A model generated the notes under the pieces. The model saw only the letters and a list, made by a program, of their open reading frames with translations. It was not told the origin of the DNA and ran no database searches. A program made the translations under genes and the position numbers. Source: Oscillospiraceae bacterium (GTDB lineage: Bacteria > Bacillota_A > Clostridia > Oscillospirales > JAAYXM01). From it: a stretch of 30,944 bases of DNA. The stretch's first letter is position 1. Every line of letters begins with the position of its first letter. The stretch covers positions 1 through 30,944 of the forward strand of contig JAFXJK010000002.1 in NCBI GenBank assembly GCA_017532355.1, written 5' to 3'. Of this stretch, positions 1-7,355 are shown in pieces.

Positions 1-495
1 GAAGACAGCGTATCAACAAAAAGTGTAGTTGCACAGCAAAAGAGCTATATTGGCTGTGGGGTAGTTACAGAAAAAGATGCAAACTTTGCACAAAACGTAG
101 TTGAGGGAGTAGGTGCGGCGGCATTCGGTGGAAGTAATAAAGTATACGGAAATGCTTCTTTTGTGGCGATTACCTCAAACACAATTCCTGAGAACCTCAC
201 ACACGTGTTTATAGCAGGCCACGCAAATACTGCCGTCGCTTCGCATCAGGCGATTTTTGGCACTTATGCCTTGCCGGAGACAAACGACGCTTTCGTTATA
301 GGTAACGGAACAAGCACAGGCAAAAAGAATGCCTTTGCAGTAAGTAAGAACGGAAACATAAGAATCGGCGGCACGCAGATTACGCTCGGAAACACAGCGA
401 TTACCGAGACGATTATCAAGAAGCTCTGGGAGATAGATGCTCTCAAGGAGAAAATTGCGGCTCTTGAGACCCAACTTTCAGGGGAGAGTGAATAA
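1..495 (+). CDS. Phage tail fibre/spike-like protein, C-terminal part (5' end outside window)
   Basis: The frame is open from the first base, so this is the C-terminal 164 residues of a longer gene. The middle is Gly/Ala/Asn-rich with short beta-type repeats (for example FVIGNGTSTGKKNAFAVSKN and NIRIGGTQITLG), which resemble the head-like beta repeats of trimeric fibres and adhesins. The last ~30 residues (IIKKLWEIDALKEKIAALE) form a heptad-patterned coiled coil that would suit a trimer. An internal GTG at 163 is not a convincing start because nothing interrupts the frame upstream. It ends 2 bp before the next phage gene, whose ribosome binding site lies inside its last codons. The tail-fibre role is inferred from composition and from its place beside a tail-nozzle-like gene and a portal. 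The receptor-binding or enzymatic part is not visible. Confidence 0.6.
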   Translation, partial: EDSVSTKSVVAQQKSYIGCGVVTEKDANFAQNVVEGVGAAAFGGSNKVYGNASFVAITSNTIPENLTHVFIAGHANTAVASHQAIFGTYALPETNDAFVIGNGTSTGKKNAFAVSKNGNIRIGGTQITLGNTAITETIIKKLWEIDALKEKIAALETQLSGESE

Positions 496-497
496 GA

Positions 498-2594
498 ATG
501 AGCTCGGAAAAGGTATATACAAAAACCTACAAAAGCTTTCTCGGAGTTGATTTCTCAAAGGATGCGTCAATGGTTGACGATGTGCATTCACCCGATGCCG
601 AGAACATAATTTCCGACCTCGACGGTTTTCCCGAAAAGAGAGTCGGTTGGAGAGTTCTTCAGACCTTGGATGGAAGAATAAACGGGATTTTTAGCTTTGG
701 TGACCGAGAAAACCCGTGTGCGGTTGTTCACGCCGGAAATAAGATATATAAGGTGAAGGACGATATTGCTACGGAGGTCTATACGGACTGCACCGATGAA
801 AGGTCCTGCGGCAAGTACTTCAGGGGAAAGCTTTGTATTCTGACGGGTAGAGAGTTTCTCGTGTTTGACGGTGAGAAGTGCTACCGTGCCGCAGAGGACT
901 CCAATATGTATGCTCCTATAACTCACATTCAGAGAATATCAAGGGTAATTGGTGAAGAGCCGAGAGAAAGCACGGAGTTTGAGCTCTGGTGGGAAAAAGG
1001 CACCTTCCCGTTTGAAGACCAACCGGGCTGTGTGCCGGAGGTTGCGGAGATAAATCTTGTTTCGGGCAGAAGAAAGAATACCTTTGAATGGGAACCAGGA
1101 AATAGCTGGTCTGTCAACCTCTTTATTCTCGATGCGAAGATTGACCCCGGAAGCCGAGTGATAATGCGTTATATTCCAACCGGAGAAGTGCTGTTTGATG
1201 TCACCTACAGCGAGGAAGAAGAGTACAGCAAAAGCTATTACTCGTTGGGAACTTCGATTGTCGGAAATGAACACCCACAGCTTGAAGGAATCAATACAGA
1301 TTGCATTTATGGAATTAAAACAACTTCAAGCAACAGACGAACATATCTGTGGTTAGGAAATTCGGAAAAGAATAATTGCGGATTTGTGGCGTGCTCGGTG
1401 AATCCGGCAGGTCTTACCGGATATATACGCACACCCGGTGTCGATGACTTTTCAATCGAGTTTGCCCACGCGGTTGAGGGGTACAGCGAGCGGATAGAAA
1501 AGTGTCGGTTTATGGACGTTTTCGAGAACCGCGTATTCTTTTCGGGAAATCCCGATTACCCGAATGTTGACTGGTGTTCGGGAGTCAACGACCCATTTTT
1601 CGTTCCCGATATAAACTACACGGAGATAGGCCTTTCCTCAAGCGAGATAATGGGATACCTTCGCACCGGAAGCGAGCAGGCGATAATCAAGAGCGACGGC
1701 GACGGCGCGACAATCTATATGCGCTCATATCAGATGCTCTCTGACGGAAAAGTAATTTTTCCAATAAAGCAGGGAATCGGAGGTGTTGGTGCGGTGTCAA
1801 ACTCTATGACGGCTTTTCTTGACGACCCGATATTTCTCACCAGAAACGGAGTCTATGCGATAGCACAGCAGGATATATCAAGTGAGAGAGCTCTCAATAT
1901 CCGCTCGACAAGGGTAAACTCACGCCTTCTTTCCGAGAAGAATCTCAGGGATGCGCAAATGTGCGAGTGGAACGGGTATCTGCTTCTCGGTATAAACGGC
2001 AAGTGCTTTGTTGCCGATGCGGCAAAGAAATCGTATTCGGGCAACAAGACGGGTACGTTTGAATATGAGTGGTATTACTGGACGAACATACCTGCGACCT
2101 CGTTTGGCATTGTGGACGGAGAACTTCTTTTCGGAACGGAGGACGGACACCTTTGCCGCTTCAATAACGATATGGTCACCTCTCGCGGTGAGCTTTCAAG
2201 CCGTGCATATTCCGACGACGGTGCGGCAATATGTGCACGTTGGGCAACTCCGCTCTCCGATGACGGCGACTTCATGCGCTTAAAGACGATGGTGAAGTCA
2301 GGCTCGGGAATTTTCTTAAAGACGTACAACCGCTCAGGAGTCTCGGTCTGCATCCGCACGGATTCCGGAGCCGAGAAAAAGATAAAAGAGCAAAGTGCAG
2401 GTGTGTTCAATTTTGAGGACATCGACTTCTCCGACTTCACATTCAACACATCACCGTACACGGTGGTGCCGTTCAATACAAGAATCAAAAAATACAAGGC
2501 TGTTCAGGTTATATGCCGCAACGACAAGGTAAATCAGGCGTTCGGCATTGGCGGAATAGTACGCAAGTTTTTCTACGGAAAGACAAATAAATAA
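498..2594 (+). CDS. Phage tail nozzle / beta-propeller virion protein
   Basis: This 698-residue protein starts at an ATG preceded by GGGGAGAG at a good distance. The N-terminus (YKSFLGVDFSKDA ... NIISDLDGFPEKRVGW) follows the pattern of podoviral nozzle/stabilisation proteins (T7 gp12, P22 gp10 and relatives), where a 'GV(D/N)' strand is followed by 'N...D..G...KRxGW'. Mid-protein, 'FSGNPDYPNVDWCSGVNDP' and 'IMGYLRTGSEQAIIKSDG' match the blades of such beta-propellers, and the C-terminus (KYKAVQVICRNDK) is a typical final strand. In this family the protein forms a hexameric tube below the portal that carries DNA into the cell. Recognition is by motif layout, not by a database match, so the exact subfamily is open. 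Its neighbours, a fibre before it and a virion protein and portal after it, support a structural role. Confidence 0.7.
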   Translation: MSSEKVYTKTYKSFLGVDFSKDASMVDDVHSPDAENIISDLDGFPEKRVGWRVLQTLDGRINGIFSFGDRENPCAVVHAGNKIYKVKDDIATEVYTDCTDERSCGKYFRGKLCILTGREFLVFDGEKCYRAAEDSNMYAPITHIQRISRVIGEEPRESTEFELWWEKGTFPFEDQPGCVPEVAEINLVSGRRKNTFEWEPGNSWSVNLFILDAKIDPGSRVIMRYIPTGEVLFDVTYSEEEEYSKSYYSLGTSIVGNEHPQLEGINTDCIYGIKTTSSNRRTYLWLGNSEKNNCGFVACSVNPAGLTGYIRTPGVDDFSIEFAHAVEGYSERIEKCRFMDVFENRVFFSGNPDYPNVDWCSGVNDPFFVPDINYTEIGLSSSEIMGYLRTGSEQAIIKSDGDGATIYMRSYQMLSDGKVIFPIKQGIGGVGAVSNSMTAFLDDPIFLTRNGVYAIAQQDISSERALNIRSTRVNSRLLSEKNLRDAQMCEWNGYLLLGINGKCFVADAAKKSYSGNKTGTFEYEWYYWTNIPATSFGIVDGELLFGTEDGHLCRFNNDMVTSRGELSSRAYSDDGAAICARWATPLSDDGDFMRLKTMVKSGSGIFLKTYNRSGVSVCIRTDSGAEKKIKEQSAGVFNFEDIDFSDFTFNTSPYTVVPFNTRIKKYKAVQVICRNDKVNQAFGIGGIVRKFFYGKTNK

Positions 2595-2612
2595 AGAAAG
2601 GAAAATTTAAAA

Positions 2613-3470
2613 ATGTCAGCAGTACACACAATTTATCAGACCCCGACGGGTCAGAACGCAGACGGATATATAATCAACGGAAAGACATACAAGGACCCTG
2701 AGGGTAAAGAAAGGATTGAAATCGGCTCAACTGTTCCGACAGCAGGCGGTACGTACACTTACACCGCGGCAGGAAGCGTGCTGACGCCGACAAGCATTGC
2801 CGATCAGACGAAAAAATACTACGACGCAGGACGTCAGAACCTCGCAAACGGTCTTTCGGCAAAAAAGAATGCAATCAATGCGGCAACGGGAAATAAGATT
2901 GCAAACATCAACAACCAGAAGACGGCGGCACAAAGGCAGTACGTCGATGCAAACCGTCAGGCATACCGCTCATATCTCTCCGCGGCAAACCCCTACGGTG
3001 CGGCAGGCGAGCAGAGGGCGCGTCTCGGACTTGCAAACTCAGGCTGGGCAGAAAGCTCGAATATGAAAATTGCAAATGAGTATCAGAACACGCTCGGCGA
3101 AAATCTCAGGCAGAGAGACGATTACATAAACGAGCTTGAGAGCGCGCGACGCGAGGCACAGTACCAGGGCGACATAGAGAAGGCAAACGCCATCGCAGAC
3201 TACGAGCTTTTAGTCTATCAGCACGGAATCAACGAGGCTGAGGCGATTGCAAATCAGCAGAACCGCGCATACGAGGCAGGTATTGCCGCAAACGAAGCTC
3301 TCTGGAACAGGAATATGCAGAATCGCGCGTATGAAGACGCGAGAGATGACGAGCTATGGAAGAGGTTGTATCAGCTTGCAAATCTGAAGCTTTCAAATTC
3401 CGAAATCGCAAGAAACCTCGGAATAAGCCAGAACGAGCTCAACGCTCTCATGAGGAGGTTGCTTGGATAA
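2613..3470 (+). CDS. Helical phage virion protein (possible ejection/internal protein)
   Basis: This 285-residue protein has a ribosome binding site (AAAGAAAGGA) just upstream. Residues 1-60 are beta-prone (GTYTYTAAGSVLTPTS). Residues ~65-250 are almost wholly helical and rich in Ala, Asn, Gln, Arg and Glu (AAQRQYVDANRQAYRSYLSA; EAIANQQNRAYEAGIAANEA), with repeated 'NRAYE' units. The last 30 residues (LSNSEIARNLGISQNELNAL) resemble a helix-turn-helix. No enzymatic motif is seen. Such long helical Gln/Asn/Ala-rich proteins encoded between nozzle and portal genes are often internal or ejection proteins of short-tailed phages, but the assignment here is inference from composition and position. 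Its stop codon overlaps the start of the next gene (TAATG), so the two are translationally coupled. Confidence 0.5.
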   Translation: MSAVHTIYQTPTGQNADGYIINGKTYKDPEGKERIEIGSTVPTAGGTYTYTAAGSVLTPTSIADQTKKYYDAGRQNLANGLSAKKNAINAATGNKIANINNQKTAAQRQYVDANRQAYRSYLSAANPYGAAGEQRARLGLANSGWAESSNMKIANEYQNTLGENLRQRDDYINELESARREAQYQGDIEKANAIADYELLVYQHGINEAEAIANQQNRAYEAGIAANEALWNRNMQNRAYEDARDDELWKRLYQLANLKLSNSEIARNLGISQNELNALMRRLLG

Positions 3471-3682
3471 TGCTTGAGTGTCTTATATTCACGTTCGCAG
3501 GCGCGCTTGTTTTCGCGTCGGGCATCGCGTTTGAAAAACTTCTCGCAATCTCCGAAGAGGAGACGGAAGAAGAAATTTTTGAGGAAGAGGCCGGGGAAAT
3601 TCCGCAGGCGATAGCAAAGCAGTGGGAGAACCTTCTCGGCTATGACGGAAATGAACAGGAGGCAGAAGATGAGAATATATAA
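3470..3682 (+). CDS. Small acidic membrane protein of the prophage
   Basis: This is a 70-residue protein starting at the ATG that overlaps the preceding stop (TAATG), with an upstream GGAGG at the end of the previous gene. Residues ~3-24 (CLIFTFAGALVFASGIAFEK) form one hydrophobic membrane segment. Residues 27-45 are extremely acidic (EEETEEEIFEEEAGE), and the tail is acidic too. It overlaps the portal start by 14 bp. A single membrane span with a charged tail could fit a holin- or spanin-like role, or a virion membrane protein, but nothing in the sequence decides between these. I do not recognise a family. An in-frame start further upstream (3356) would run deep into the preceding gene and lacks a ribosome binding site. 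Confidence 0.55.
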   Translation: MLECLIFTFAGALVFASGIAFEKLLAISEEETEEEIFEEEAGEIPQAIAKQWENLLGYDGNEQEAEDENI

Positions 3683-5234
3683 AACTCCGACGGAGATATG
3701 GAGCGAATATAACCGCGCGGTTTCCTACAACCGCGGAATCGAATTGTACGATACGGTAAAGAAGAACGAAAACTTCTTTATCGGCAGGCAGTGGGAGGGG
3801 CTTAATGCCCCTGACCTTGCCAAGCCCGTAATAAATATTCTGCGCCGCGTCGTAAGCTATTTCATTTCAATGATTGTCGCGGATGACATCGGCGTTGCGT
3901 TTACTCCGTTTATAAAAAGCGAAGAGGAAACAAAACGGGCAAATGTATGGTCACGCGAAATTGAAAAGGTCATGGAGCTTGCCGACATAAAGAATAAGTC
4001 GCGCGATGTAATCCGAAACGCCGCGGTTGACGGCGACGGTGTTCTGTATTTTTACTTCGATAACGAAGCGGATGGCGGAAGCCTTTCGAAAGGCAGAATC
4101 GAATGTGAGATTGTCGATAACACAGACGTCCTCTTCGGAAATCCGTACATAAGGGAAATTCAGAAACAGCCGTATGTCATTGTTGAGGTGCGCAAGAGCG
4201 TTGAGGCGGTGCGTGACGAGGCGATGAAGCACGGAATGAGCGAAGCGGATGCGTATGAAATCGTGCCCGATGCAGAGTTTGAGAGATACGACATAAGCAA
4301 GCAGAAGCAGGCGGATGACCTCGTGACGGTACTTGTCAAGTTCTGGCGCGAGGACGGAGAAATCCACGCGATAAAGACAACGCGAAGCGCCGTCATCCGA
4401 AAGGAATGGAACACGGGCTACCACCGCTATCCCATTGCCGTTATGCCGTGGGAAAAGGTCAAGAATTCCTACCACGGCGTCGCGGCGATAACGGGGCTTA
4501 TCCCGAACCAGATAAGCATAAACCAGCTTTTCGCCATGGCGATTCACTCGGTAAAGGCAAATGCTTTCCCGAAGACGATCTACGACGCGACGAAGATTTC
4601 CGCGTGGTCAAACAAGGTCGGACAGGCTATCGGGGTAATCGGAAACCCGAATGACGCGATCGCCTCTGCGTTCCGCGGTGCGGATATGTCAAGTCAGGTG
4701 CTTCTTCTCATAGACAAGGTGATTCAGAACACGCTTGAATTTATGGGCGCGTCCGACGCCGCACTCGGAAACATAAATCCGCAGAACACCTCGGCAATCA
4801 TCGCGACGCAGAAAGCATCCGCAATGCCGCTTGAGCTTCAGAAGCTTGAGTACCGCCGCTTTACGGAGGATTACGTAAAAATCCTTCTCGATATGATGAG
4901 TGTCGATTACGGCCTCCGCGAGGTGCAGAGCGAAGAGGAAGGCAAGACAGAGCTCTTTGACTTCGCAGGAAGCTCGCCTGCTGAGCTTTCGATGAAGATT
5001 GATATCGGCTCTGCGGCATACTGGAGCGAGCTCATGCAGGTGCAGACGCTTGACAACCTCTTTGCAAAGGGCGTCATTACCGATGCCGTAACATACCTTG
5101 AGGGAATCCCCGAGCAGTATCTCAAAAACAAGAGCAAGATTTTGGCAAAGCTCCGAAACGATATGGCAGCACTCCCGACTCAGGCGGCTTTGCCGCCTGA
5201 GCTCCCTACGGGTGCGGCACCAATGGTGCAATAA
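3669..5234 (+). CDS. Phage portal protein
   Basis: This 521-residue protein has its start set at the ATG at 3669, six bases after a perfect AGGAGG (3657-3662); an upstream in-frame ATG at 3642 has no such site. Portal hallmarks are visible: the N-terminal 'NFFIGRQWEG' and 'KPVINILRRVVSYF', the 'DGDGVLYFYFDNEA' strand region, 'YHRYPIAVMPWEKVKNSYHG', a long helical stem/crown with 'INPQNTSAIIATQKASAMPLE', and a variable Pro/Ala-rich tail. The length fits portals of short-tailed phages (about 500-720 residues). The portal forms the dodecameric ring at one capsid vertex through which DNA is packaged and ejected. It sits downstream of tail genes. No terminase, scaffold or major capsid gene follows it in the window, so those genes, if present, must lie upstream of base 1. 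Confidence 0.82.
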   Translation: MRIYKTPTEIWSEYNRAVSYNRGIELYDTVKKNENFFIGRQWEGLNAPDLAKPVINILRRVVSYFISMIVADDIGVAFTPFIKSEEETKRANVWSREIEKVMELADIKNKSRDVIRNAAVDGDGVLYFYFDNEADGGSLSKGRIECEIVDNTDVLFGNPYIREIQKQPYVIVEVRKSVEAVRDEAMKHGMSEADAYEIVPDAEFERYDISKQKQADDLVTVLVKFWREDGEIHAIKTTRSAVIRKEWNTGYHRYPIAVMPWEKVKNSYHGVAAITGLIPNQISINQLFAMAIHSVKANAFPKTIYDATKISAWSNKVGQAIGVIGNPNDAIASAFRGADMSSQVLLLIDKVIQNTLEFMGASDAALGNINPQNTSAIIATQKASAMPLELQKLEYRRFTEDYVKILLDMMSVDYGLREVQSEEEGKTELFDFAGSSPAELSMKIDIGSAAYWSELMQVQTLDNLFAKGVITDAVTYLEGIPEQYLKNKSKILAKLRNDMAALPTQAALPPELPTGAAPMVQ

Positions 5235-5249
5235 AGGAGGTTTACAAAA

Positions 5250-5300
5250 ATGAAAAAAAGATATACAATGGAAAGGAGAGAGGACGTTGTCATACTTTGA
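5250..5300 (+). CDS. 16-codon mini-ORF behind a strong ribosome binding site
   Basis: A full AAAGGAGG (5233-5240) stands nine bases before an ATG that opens a reading frame of only 16 residues (MKKRYTMERREDVVIL), closed by TGA at 5298-5300. It overlaps the TTG start of the toxin-like gene (5287) in another frame. It could be a leader peptide coupling translation, the remnant of a gene deleted at this point, or the true start of the downstream protein if a frameshift exists. Nothing favours a product of its own, so it is listed because its ribosome binding site is among the strongest in the phage segment. Confidence 0.3.
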   Translation: MKKRYTMERREDVVIL

Positions 5301-6507
5301 GATGCTTGCCCCGAAGCAAGAGAAGGGTAACATAATGCTTGTCAGTGAGAATGCGGCCCTCGGAAGTCAGCTTCTTTCTCAGTCGATAAAAGATTTCCTC
5401 AATAACTACACACAATCCGCCAAGGCAAAATCCGCAGGGACAACACCGCTGAAGAACACAGCAAAGAAAAAGGATAGCTTCCTCGACGGCTTTAATGACC
5501 CGTACGGGGAGAAGAACGCCTTTCCCCGTCAGTCGCTTGCGCAAAGAATGATGGCGCAGTTTACAAACCCTGTACAGCAGACTCCGCAAAGCCCGATGAT
5601 AAAGACGGAAACACCGAAATACGCCCTTCCGAATATCGGAAATTCGAATAATAATTATTCCGAAAAAAAGGTTGAAGCCCCGAAAACGGAGCTTCGCGCA
5701 AGCCCCGCGGCAAATACTTCCGAGGACGATGCGTTCAGAGAAGGGTTTAACTATTACAACGATAAGGAACTGATGTTCCCGAATACCGAGCTCCACGCGA
5801 AACCTAAAAATTACGGAGTGATGTTCCCGAATACCGAGCTTCACGCAAGTCCGTCGGAGAACAAGTCCGAAGACGATGCGTTCCTCGACGGCTTCAATGA
5901 CCCGTATGGGGAGAAGGAAAAAGAAGAAAAGAGCAAGTGGCAAAAGGTTCTTGACGGAATAAGCACAGGGCTGACGGCGGCGTCGTTCATACCCGGACTT
6001 GATACTGTCACAAACATTGCACAGATTCCGGTTGACCTTCTGCGAGGGGACTTTCTCGGAGCAGGGCTTGACCTTGTGGGAATTATTCCGTTTATCGGAG
6101 AAGCAGCGGATGTTGCAAAAACAGCACGGACAGCCGACCGAATAATAGACGGAGTGCGAGCTGCGGACAAAGTCGCGGATGGCATAAAAGCCGCAGATGC
6201 GGCGGCAGAAGTAGCACTTGATGCAAGTAAGGTTAACAAAATAAAAACCTCACAGTTAGCGGCAACGCAAGGGCTTACATTGAGCAAGAAGCAGTTTGCG
6301 GAACTAGTTCAAAATATAGAAAAAAACGGGATAGTTGAACCTATCAAATTTGTTGAACATAACGGGGTTAAATATGTTGTTGATGGACATCATAGGCTGC
6401 GGGCAGCGAAACAGTTGAAACTTGATGAAGTTCCAATACAGGAAGTATCCTTGCCATATAAAGGATATAAAGATATAAATGATTTGTTGTGGCCTGAATA
6501 CAAATGA
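5287..6507 (+). CDS. Prophage polymorphic toxin-like protein with C-terminal ParB/Srx-fold domain
   Basis: The protein has 406 residues. The start is probably TTG at 5287 behind GGAGAG; ATG at 5302 or 5335 are alternatives. Residues 1-220 are a low-complexity linker with repeated modules: D-[SA]-F-x-x-G-F-N at residues 63, 148 and 197, and MFPNTELHA at 163 and 179. Residues ~225-280 are hydrophobic and Gly-rich (ASFIPGLDTVTNIAQIPVDL; LVGIIPFIGEAADVAKTA), a segment typical just before toxin domains in polymorphic toxins. Residues ~318-406 match the ParB/sulfiredoxin fold: 'LVQNIEKNGIVEPIKFVE' then VVDGHHRLRAA (D366-G-H-H-R370), in place of the GERR box of chromosomal ParB. GC falls from ~51% to ~34% at this domain, as expected for C-terminal swapping. 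Position after the portal recalls the phage MuF toxins, but no MuF domain is seen. Nuclease activity is inferred, not shown. Confidence 0.65.
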   Translation: MSYFEMLAPKQEKGNIMLVSENAALGSQLLSQSIKDFLNNYTQSAKAKSAGTTPLKNTAKKKDSFLDGFNDPYGEKNAFPRQSLAQRMMAQFTNPVQQTPQSPMIKTETPKYALPNIGNSNNNYSEKKVEAPKTELRASPAANTSEDDAFREGFNYYNDKELMFPNTELHAKPKNYGVMFPNTELHASPSENKSEDDAFLDGFNDPYGEKEKEEKSKWQKVLDGISTGLTAASFIPGLDTVTNIAQIPVDLLRGDFLGAGLDLVGIIPFIGEAADVAKTARTADRIIDGVRAADKVADGIKAADAAAEVALDASKVNKIKTSQLAATQGLTLSKKQFAELVQNIEKNGIVEPIKFVEHNGVKYVVDGHHRLRAAKQLKLDEVPIQEVSLPYKGYKDINDLLWPEYK

Positions 6508-6521
6508 GAAGAGGTGGTTTA

Positions 6522-7199
6522 ATGATATACATTACGGGTGATACACATATTCCAACAGAGGACATATCAAAGCTTTCAACAAAAAGATTTCCTGAGCAAA
6601 AAATGCTTTCCAAAGAAGATTATGTGATAATTTGCGGAGACTTCGGCGGCGTATGGGACGGAAGTAACGAGGAAAAGTATTGGATAAAGTGGCTTAAGGA
6701 AAGAAATTTCACAACGCTGTTCGTTGATGGTAATCATGAGAATTTTCAGGCTCTCAATTCGTTGCCTATGGAGGAGTTTTGCGGCGGAACCGTTCACAGG
6801 GTTGATGACGGCATTTACCACTTGATGCGCGGAGAGGTTTATACCATTGCCGGAAAAAAGTTTTTTACCTTTGGTGGAGGAAGTTCCCATGATAAGGAAT
6901 ATCGCACTGAAGGTAAAAATTGGTGGGCTGAAGAACTCGCAAATGAAGATGAGTACCGTAACGCGAGGGAGAAACTTTGCAAAAACAATTATGTAGTTGA
7001 TTATGTGATTACCCATTCAGCTCCAACATCCGTGCAGAATTTGCTCGCACCTCAATACGAAGAAAATCACCTTACTGAGTTTCTCGAAGAGGTGAAGAGC
7101 AAGTTGCAATACAAAAAGTGGTTTTTCGGACACTATCATGAAGATAAAGAAATGGAGAATGGCTTTGAAGCTGTGTTCAATAGAATTGTGAAGCTCTAG
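6522..7199 (+). CDS. Calcineurin-like metallophosphoesterase
   Basis: This is a 225-residue protein. The ATG at 6522 follows GAGGTGG closely; an ATG at 6504 overlaps the preceding stop (ATGA) but lacks a ribosome binding site. All motifs of the two-metal phosphoesterase fold are present in order: GDTH (D7, H9), GDFGG (D40), GNHE (N71, H72), H165 in THSAP, and GHYH (H204, H206). Family members hydrolyse phosphomonoesters, phosphodiesters or nucleotides, and the substrate here is unknown. It lies 14 bp after the toxin-like gene and shares its low GC. It may therefore belong to the same transferred module, and the immunity position just after a polymorphic toxin makes a protective or accessory role conceivable. 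A stand-alone phage moron is equally possible. Confidence 0.8.
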   Translation: MIYITGDTHIPTEDISKLSTKRFPEQKMLSKEDYVIICGDFGGVWDGSNEEKYWIKWLKERNFTTLFVDGNHENFQALNSLPMEEFCGGTVHRVDDGIYHLMRGEVYTIAGKKFFTFGGGSSHDKEYRTEGKNWWAEELANEDEYRNAREKLCKNNYVVDYVITHSAPTSVQNLLAPQYEENHLTEFLEEVKSKLQYKKWFFGHYHEDKEMENGFEAVFNRIVKL

Positions 7200-7225
7200 A
7201 ACACAAGGGACGGTTCTACTGTGTT
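7200..7225 (+). repeat. REP-like palindromic element
   Basis: AACACA (7200-7205) pairs with TGTGTT (7220-7225) around a core containing AGGGACGGTTCT. From memory, cores of this type recur as dispersed REP-like sequences in many Firmicute genomes and are linked to REP-associated tyrosine transposases. It starts directly after the metallophosphoesterase stop codon. Only one copy is seen in the window, so repetitiveness is not shown here. Confidence 0.4.
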
Positions 7226-7265
7226 GACAATTCAAAAATAGTACAACAAAAATTCAGAACACAAC

Positions 7266-7297
7266 CCGAACACCCGAGGGTAAAACCTCGGGTGTTT
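7266..7297 (+). terminator. Terminator hairpin, first copy of an identical 32-bp repeat
   Basis: AACACCCGAGG and CCTCGGGTGTT form an 11-bp perfect stem around GTAAAA, ending in TTT. The 32 bases from CCGAAC to GTTT are identical to those at 8004-8035. It probably ends transcription from the prophage/metallophosphoesterase side. Its T-tract is short (GTTTAC) compared with the second copy. Confidence 0.65.
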
Positions 7298-7324
7298 ACT
7301 TCGTACGACGGTGTGTGGTAGAAT
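7295..7324 (+). promoter_or_regulatory. Possible promoter of the PepSY-like gene
   Basis: TTTACT (7295-7300) and TAGAAT (7319-7324) are spaced by 18 bases and lie ~30 bp before the GTG start at 7356. The match is moderate and overlaps the end of the terminator hairpin. Confidence 0.35.
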
Positions 7325-7355
7325 ATTAGAAAAGAGGCTTAAAGGAGTGGTTTTT

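Noticed and set aside
3951..5943. Three minus-strand frames of ~200 codons opposite the portal and toxin genes
   Set aside because: Shadow frames of well-supported + strand genes, with no start context or motif.
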